64,000 nucleotides of DNA from Fimbriimonadaceae bacterium (lineage in GTDB: Bacteria; Armatimonadota; Fimbriimonadia; Fimbriimonadales; Fimbriimonadaceae), in the NCBI GenBank assembly GCA_019638795.1, contig JAHBTB010000007.1, forward strand, positions 1-64,000, written 5' to 3'. The translations under genes were made by a program, and so were the position numbers. Shown here in pieces: positions 59,678 to 64,000 of the stretch. How positions within the stretch are numbered: position 1 is the first letter of the stretch; the number at the start of each line of letters is the position of its first letter. A model generated the notes under the pieces. It saw nothing but the letters and a program-made list of their open reading frames with translations, was not told where the DNA came from and did no database searches.

Positions 59678-59712
59678 TTGCAAGTTTATGCATGATTGTG
59701 CATAATCATGCA
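59678..59712 (+). promoter_or_regulatory. argR promoter with overlapping ArgR-type operators
   Basis: TTGCAA (59678-59683), 17-base spacer, CATAAT (59701-59706), seven bases before ATG 59714. Two nested perfect inverted repeats cover it: TTATGCA/TGCATAA (59686-59705) and TGCATGAT/ATCATGCA (59689-59712). The A/T-rich TGCAT-type half sites resemble ARG boxes, so the arginine operon is probably autoregulated. Confidence 0.75.
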
Positions 59713-59713
59713 C

Positions 59714-60142
59714 ATGGACGTGGCGCGGGACAAGAGGTTGGATGCGGTCCGCCGGATCTTGGCCCGTCACAAGGTCACGACGCAAGGCGAGTTGGCCGGC
59801 CTCCTGCGCGCCGAAGGCTACGAGGTGACCCAGAGCAGTGTCTCGCGGGACCTCTATGAACTCGGTGTCGCCAAGGTCGGCGGGCGGTACGTCGTCGCGG
59901 GCCGTCCTGGCCTGGCCGGGTCTGGTCTGGTGTCGGCGGTCCCGTGCGGGGCGAACATGGTCGTCCTCAAAACGGAGACGGGCACGGCGTCGCGGGTGGG
60001 GCTCCTGATCGACCAGGGCGGTTATGCCGGAGTCGTCGGGACGATCGCGGGAGACGACACCGTGTTTGTCGCCACGGACGGTGAGGCGAGCACCCGGCGC
60101 CTGGCTGAGGTTTGGGCGGGTGAAGAGGAGTTGAATGGCTGA
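59714..60142 (+). CDS. argR: Arginine repressor ArgR
   Basis: 142 residues from ATG 59714, set by the promoter. N-terminal winged helix (RRILARHKVTTQGELAGLLRAEGYEVTQSSVSRDLYELGVAKV) with the SVSRDL recognition helix, and C-terminal arginine-binding domain with GLLIDQGGYAGVVGTIAGDDTVFVA. It represses arginine synthesis when arginine is bound. Its stop overlaps argG by eight bases, so it heads and controls the operon. Confidence 0.95.
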   Translation: MDVARDKRLDAVRRILARHKVTTQGELAGLLRAEGYEVTQSSVSRDLYELGVAKVGGRYVVAGRPGLAGSGLVSAVPCGANMVVLKTETGTASRVGLLIDQGGYAGVVGTIAGDDTVFVATDGEASTRRLAEVWAGEEELNG

Positions 60143-61334
60143 GAAGGTTGTTTTGGCGTTTTCCGGTGGGCTTGACACCAGTTGGTGCGTCCCCTGGCTG
60201 ATCGAGCAGGGCCACGAGGTTGTCACCGCCACGGTCGACGTTGGCGGAATATCGCCGGAAGAACGAGAGGCGCTGAGGGCGCAGAGCAAGACCCTCGGGG
60301 CGGTCGACCACATCCATGTCGACGCCCGTGAAATGTACTTCGAGGAGGTCGTGCGCTTCCTGCTGGCCGGGAACGTCATGCGAGGCGGGACCTATCCCCT
60401 GTGTGTCGGTAGCGAGCGCGCCCTCCAGGCCCGCGAGTCGGCCCGGGTGGCGGCCCGCGTCGGAGCGACCGCCGTGGCCCATGGGTGCACCGCGGCGGGC
60501 AACGACCAGGTCCGTTTTGATATCGCCCTGCGGGCCTACGCTCCCGACGTGACTGCCTTGGCCCCTATCCGCGACCTTGCCCCAAGCCGGCCCGACCAAG
60601 TGGCGTACCTGAAGGATCGGGGCCTGCCGGTGCCGCCGTTTGGGGCGGATTATTCGGTGAACAGCGGCCTCTGGGGCGTCACGATCGGCGGGAACGAGAC
60701 GAAAACGACTGACCAGACCATCCCCGAGTCGGCCTGGCAGCGCACCCGGGGCGTGTTTGACAGCCCGCCGGAAGAGGAGCGGGTCACCCTCAGCTTCTAC
60801 AAGGGGCGGCCCGACGGACTGGACGGGGTCAAGGGTGACAGTGTGGAAGCGATCGAGAAGCTCGACGTGGTCGCCGCACGTCACGGGATAGGCCGGGGTA
60901 TCCACCTCGGCGAGACGGTCTTGGGGGTCAAGGGCCGGGTGGCGTTCGAGGCTCCGGCCGCGACGTTGCTCGTCGCCGCCCACCGAGAGCTTGAGAAGCT
61001 GGTCATGACCAGCCGTCAAATCGCCGCCAAGGACCAGCTGTCCGCGCTGTACGGCGAGTACGTCCACACCGGGCAGTTTCCCGACCCGGTCTGTCGGGAC
61101 ATCGAGGCGTTCTTGGCCAGTTCGCAGGAACGGGTGACCGGCGAGGTCAAGGTGGTCCTGAGGACCGGGTCGTTCATGGTCGAGGGCGTGACCTCGCCGT
61201 TTTCCCTTCACCGGGCAAGCCGGGCCGTTTATGGCGAGGCGGTCGGTGAATGGGAACCGCGCGACGCCCAGGGCTTTTGCACGATCGTCGGGTTGCCCGC
61301 CGTCTTGCATGCCCGGGCGGGGAGACAACCTTGA
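60135..61334 (+). CDS. argG: Argininosuccinate synthase
   Basis: 399 residues, family length. PP-ATPase loop AFSGGLDTSWC, then TATVDVGG, AHGCTAAGNDQVRFD and YSVNSGLWGVTIGGNE. Joins citrulline and aspartate using ATP. The sequence is of the divergent ArgG branch (shorter motifs such as YPLCVGSERALQA), as in Bacteroidetes, matching the ArgC and ArgF' types here. Coupled to the next gene by TTGA. Confidence 0.95.
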   Translation: MAEKVVLAFSGGLDTSWCVPWLIEQGHEVVTATVDVGGISPEEREALRAQSKTLGAVDHIHVDAREMYFEEVVRFLLAGNVMRGGTYPLCVGSERALQARESARVAARVGATAVAHGCTAAGNDQVRFDIALRAYAPDVTALAPIRDLAPSRPDQVAYLKDRGLPVPPFGADYSVNSGLWGVTIGGNETKTTDQTIPESAWQRTRGVFDSPPEEERVTLSFYKGRPDGLDGVKGDSVEAIEKLDVVAARHGIGRGIHLGETVLGVKGRVAFEAPAATLLVAAHRELEKLVMTSRQIAAKDQLSALYGEYVHTGQFPDPVCRDIEAFLASSQERVTGEVKVVLRTGSFMVEGVTSPFSLHRASRAVYGEAVGEWEPRDAQGFCTIVGLPAVLHARAGRQP

Positions 61335-62386
61335 AGCCCTGCGTGATCGACAAGATCGGGAGCGTCACCCTCAACTGCAACCTGCGGCGTGACGTCAAGC
61401 TGGGGGACGAAATCCGGTGTCAAGAGGGAGACGTCCTCGCGGTGAGGATCAAGAACTCCAAGACCACCTATAACACGATGGAGTTGACGACCGGTCGGTT
61501 CTCCGCTCTCAAGGAGGGTGACGTCGTGGCCGGCGCCTTGGGCCACCGCCGCGCCCTTGGCGGCTATGCCGGGCATATCCCCCCGTCACTCAAGCCGGGC
61601 GACACCGTCAACATCCTCAACATGGGCGGCGTGCTGGGCACGTGCACCTCATGGTCACCGGTGGTCGGCCCGCCCTTTGAATGCGAGGTGCTGGGGCAGG
61701 TCCTTGAGTTTCCCTACCTGGGAAGCCGGGTCGGTGTCCCGGCCAGCATCAAGAACGCCGCCGTCCCCATTGACGAAGAGGTGGACACTCAGGGGCCGCC
61801 GGTCGTCGCCGTGGTCGGAACGTGCATGAACTCGGGCAAGACCGAGGCCGCCATGGCCTTGGTCCAGTACTTCGCCCGCACCGGCTTGCATGTGGCGGCG
61901 GGCAAGACGACCGGGGTGAGCCTGCGGCGCGATGTTTTGGCCATGCTTGACGCGGGGGCGGCGGAAGGGATGACGTTTACCGATTGCGGGGTCGTGACGA
62001 CTTCCGAACTGAACGCCGCCGGGCTGGCCAAGACGATCATGAACCACTTGGGGGCCAAAGAGCCCGACGTGGTCGTCATCGAGCTGGGTGACGGCCTGAT
62101 GGGCGACTACGGCGTCCAGGCGATCCTGGCGGACCCTGGCCTGGCCAAGCGGTTCACCGCCGTGGTGTTGGCCGCCAACGACCCGGTCGGCGCTTGGGGG
62201 GGATGGCGGTTGCTCGCCGACCTCTACGGCATCACGCCGACCGTCGTGACCGGACCGTGCACCGACAACGCCGCGGGTGTCGACGGGCTTCGACGGGAAA
62301 CGGGCCTGCCTGGTGTCAACGCGAGGACGCATCCGGGAGAACTGGCCCGCACTGTCGCGGAGAAGCTGGGGTTGGGGCATGACTGA
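61331..62386 (+). CDS. Unknown P-loop protein embedded in the arginine operon
   Basis: 351 residues from TTG 61331 (overlaps argG stop as TTGA); its stop overlaps argC (ATGACTGA). Two parts: residues 1-150 are beta-rich with VEL/MELTTGRFSALKEGDVVAG, GGYAGHIPPSLKPGDTVNILNMGGVLGTCTSW; residues 155-351 form a P-loop domain with GTCMNSGKTEAA (about 163-174), DCGVVTT, and a Walker-B-like DVVVIELGDGLMGDYG. The NSGKT P-loop and ELGDG resemble dethiobiotin-synthetase/MobB-like NTPases. I cannot name the family. Tight coupling on both sides argues for a role in arginine synthesis or its acylated intermediates. Confidence 0.85.
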   Translation: MKPCVIDKIGSVTLNCNLRRDVKLGDEIRCQEGDVLAVRIKNSKTTYNTMELTTGRFSALKEGDVVAGALGHRRALGGYAGHIPPSLKPGDTVNILNMGGVLGTCTSWSPVVGPPFECEVLGQVLEFPYLGSRVGVPASIKNAAVPIDEEVDTQGPPVVAVVGTCMNSGKTEAAMALVQYFARTGLHVAAGKTTGVSLRRDVLAMLDAGAAEGMTFTDCGVVTTSELNAAGLAKTIMNHLGAKEPDVVVIELGDGLMGDYGVQAILADPGLAKRFTAVVLAANDPVGAWGGWRLLADLYGITPTVVTGPCTDNAAGVDGLRRETGLPGVNARTHPGELARTVAEKLGLGHD

Positions 62387-63386
62387 GGTTCCGGTCGTCG
62401 TCTTGGGCGGTACCGGCTACGTGGCCGGTGAGGCGTTGCGCTTGTTGGCGGGGCACCCTGCCTTTCGAGTCAAGGCGGTGGTGAGCGAGTCCTCGCCGGG
62501 ACAACCTGTCGCTGACGCGTTCCCCCATTTGACGGGCATGCTGGACGGCCTCAACTTTGTCCCCATGGGGGACGCGATGGCCTGCCTGGGCGAGAACCCG
62601 TCATGGGGAGTCGTCTCGGCCTTGCCCCACGGCGCCGCCGCCGAGCGGATCGGCGAGACCCTGGAAGCGGCCGCCAGAGCGGGGGTCACCGCCAAGGTCG
62701 TCGACTTGTCCACCGACTTCCGGTTCGCCGACCCGTCGTCGGGGTTCTTCTGCGGGCTGCCTGATCTGGAGAAGGAGACGCCGGACTGCCACATCGCCGA
62801 GCCAGGCTGTTTCACGACGGCGGCGACCCTGGCCGTCTCTCCGCTCGTGGCGGGAGGATGGGTCGAGGGTGCCGTCGTCGCGAACGGGGTGACGGGGAGC
62901 ACAGGCAGTGGTCGGACTCCGAAGGCGGGCACCCACCACCCCGACCGGCATAGCGGCATGTGGGCCTACGAACCCGTGCGCCACCGTCATGGCCGGGAGA
63001 TGAGCATGCTCATCGGTCGGTTCGGTGAATTGGAAGAGTTCGTCTTCCTTCCCCACTCGGGGCCCTTCGCCCGGGGAATCCACATGACCGTGACCGCCCG
63101 CCTGGCCCGCGACACCGACGCCGCGACCCTGGTCAGCGAGACCGCCGCGTTCTACGGCCACACGCCGTTTGTCTCGGTGTCCACCCGCATGCCCAGCGTG
63201 AAGGAAGTCGTCGGCACAAACCGGTGCCACCTTGGAGTGGCGGTCGAGGGGCGTCGCGTCGTGGTGACCAGTGTCGTGGACAACCTGACCAAGGGGGCCG
63301 CCGGCGGTGGTGTCCAGTGGCTCAACCGGCTCTTCGGACTGCCGCAAGAGACCGGGCTGACTAATCTGGGGGTGGGGTGGTGCTGA
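62379..63386 (+). CDS. argC: N-acyl-gamma-glutamyl-phosphate reductase, Bacteroidetes-type ArgC
   Basis: 335 residues from ATG 62379. Rossmann start VVVLGGTGYVAGEALRLL, catalytic Cys144 in EPGCFTTAATLAVSPL, NGVTGSTGSG and THHPDRHSGMWAYEPVRHRHG, PHSGPFARGIHMTV, and the C-terminal TNRCHLGVAVEGRRVVVTSVVDNLTKGAAGG. The NGVTGSTGSG form with a His-rich loop is that of Bacteroidetes ArgC, whose pathway uses N-succinyl intermediates. Reduces the acyl-phosphate to the semialdehyde with NADPH. Confidence 0.9.
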   Translation: MTEVPVVVLGGTGYVAGEALRLLAGHPAFRVKAVVSESSPGQPVADAFPHLTGMLDGLNFVPMGDAMACLGENPSWGVVSALPHGAAAERIGETLEAAARAGVTAKVVDLSTDFRFADPSSGFFCGLPDLEKETPDCHIAEPGCFTTAATLAVSPLVAGGWVEGAVVANGVTGSTGSGRTPKAGTHHPDRHSGMWAYEPVRHRHGREMSMLIGRFGELEEFVFLPHSGPFARGIHMTVTARLARDTDAATLVSETAAFYGHTPFVSVSTRMPSVKEVVGTNRCHLGVAVEGRRVVVTSVVDNLTKGAAGGGVQWLNRLFGLPQETGLTNLGVGWC

Positions 63387-63387
63387 G

Positions 63388-64000
63388 ATGAGAGACTATT
63401 TGAACCTAGACACCTTGTCGGACCTCGAGATCGCCAATTTGCTGTCGTTGGCCCGGCAACTGGAGCATGACCGCGGGTTCAAGGCCTTGAAGGACAAGGT
63501 GGTCGGCCTCGTTTTCATGAACCCGTCTCTCCGCACCCTGGCGTCCTTCCAGGCTGGAGTCGGGCACCTGGGTGGCACGAGCTTTGTGATCCAGCCGGGC
63601 CAGGGGTCTTGGCAGTTGGAGACCCGCGACGGGGTCCGGATGGACGGGGCCGCGCAGGAGCACATTGACGAGGCTGTCCCCGTCCTCGCCCAGTACTGCG
63701 ACATTTTGGCGGTCCGGTGCTTTGCCGCCGGCAAGGACCTTGGCGAGGACCTGGGCGAGACGATGTTCAAGAAAATCAAGGCCCTGTGCCCGGTGCCTCT
63801 GGTCAACATGGAGTCGGCCTCCGACCACCCGTGCCAGGCCCTGGCGGACTGGAAGACCCTTGACGACCTCGGCATACCGACCGACGGACGTTTTGTGCTG
63901 TCGTGGGCCTATCACCCCAAGGCATTGGCGTACGCGGTGCCGCTGGCCGCCGCTTCCATGGCGGCGCGTCGTGGCATGGACGTCCGCATCTTGCGGCCAG
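63388..64000 (+). CDS. argF': Acylornithine carbamoyltransferase (AOTCase/SOTCase family), 3' end missing
   Basis: The first 204 residues are inside the window. Carbamoyl-phosphate site FMNPSLRT (about 43-50), GTSFVIQPGQGSWQLETRDG, MDGAAQEHIDEA, ESASDHPCQALADW and LSWAYHPKALAYAVP match N-acetyl/N-succinyl-ornithine carbamoyltransferases rather than ordinary OTCases (which have different loops). The residue that sets acyl choice (Glu92 in Xanthomonas AOTCase, Pro90 in Bacteroides SOTCase) is Gln90 here. It makes acylcitrulline from acylornithine. One base after argC. Confidence 0.9.
   Translation, partial: MRDYLNLDTLSDLEIANLLSLARQLEHDRGFKALKDKVVGLVFMNPSLRTLASFQAGVGHLGGTSFVIQPGQGSWQLETRDGVRMDGAAQEHIDEAVPVLAQYCDILAVRCFAAGKDLGEDLGETMFKKIKALCPVPLVNMESASDHPCQALADWKTLDDLGIPTDGRFVLSWAYHPKALAYAVPLAAASMAARRGMDVRILRP

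Overview
The window is about 62-65% G+C and gene-dense, with no rRNA, no CRISPR array and no recognisable insertion sequence. Six type-II-secretion-like pseudopilins carry the N-terminus [14 protein letters not shown] followed by [12 protein letters not shown], most with a C-terminal FADGHAK-type motif. There are also PEP-CTERM and DNRLRE proteins, several small Ala/Pro/Gly-rich lipoproteins, DarA and MutS2. This combination points to the phylum Armatimonadota, probably class Fimbriimonadia. That assignment rests on protein style, not on a marker gene.

Layout. 1-2.3 kb: end of a NamZ-type (DUF1343) muramidase, then a pseudopilin coupled to a small lipoprotein. 2.3-7.3 kb: darA-holB, then an envelope-stress cluster (ECF sigma, zinc anti-sigma, RseB-like, HtrA) in the order of Pseudomonas algU-mucA-mucB-mucD. 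7.3-9.7 kb: Fur-family regulator, small protein, DUF1800 protein. 9.8-13.2 kb: VWA/PP2C/kinase triad (TerY-P type). 13.2-20.8 kb: DNRLRE protein, mutS2, lipoproteins, membrane class III cyclase, sugar nucleotidyltransferase. 21-23 kb: an MshEN-like acidic protein coupled to a ParA-like ATPase with an altered P-loop. 23-27 kb: glpX and a NitT/TauT-like ABC pair. 27-32.8 kb: secreted propeller plus c-type cytochrome, DEAD-box helicase and small genes. 32.8-37.6 kb: AraC-controlled sugar locus (dioxygenase, aldolase, dehydrogenase, PfkB kinase). 38.0 kb: an iodotyrosine-deiodinase-like nitroreductase. 38.7-47 kb: five pseudopilins, three of them with a downstream lipoprotein. 48-51.2 kb: ArsR/SRPBCC, tRNA-Val, and a fic gene that seems to have replaced the front of an alcohol dehydrogenase. 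51.3-58 kb: chemoreceptor, ccmABCDE, GspE/PilB-like ATPase. 58-64 kb: Tat-exported sugar isomerase, dioxygenase, then argR-argG-X-argC-argF', where X is an unknown P-loop protein.

How the parts connect. The pseudopilins, the assembly ATPase at 56.2 kb and the MshEN/ParA pair at 21 kb suggest a large pseudopilin export system whose substrates are dispersed. The ccm genes would supply heme attachment for proteins such as the CxxCH protein at 28.6 kb. Signalling is varied: ECF sigma, c-di-AMP receptor, possible c-di-GMP-binding domains, cAMP/cGMP cyclase, Ser/Thr kinase-phosphatase, Fic and chemoreceptor.

Expression style. Many genes have a TATACT/TAGAAT-like -10 box ending only 6-10 bases before the start codon and no Shine-Dalgarno, which implies leaderless mRNAs. 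Others (sigma factor, htrA, glpX, several pilins) have a clear Shine-Dalgarno. Operons are tightly coupled by ATGA, GTGA and TTGA overlaps. All functions are read from sequence by eye; no database search was run.
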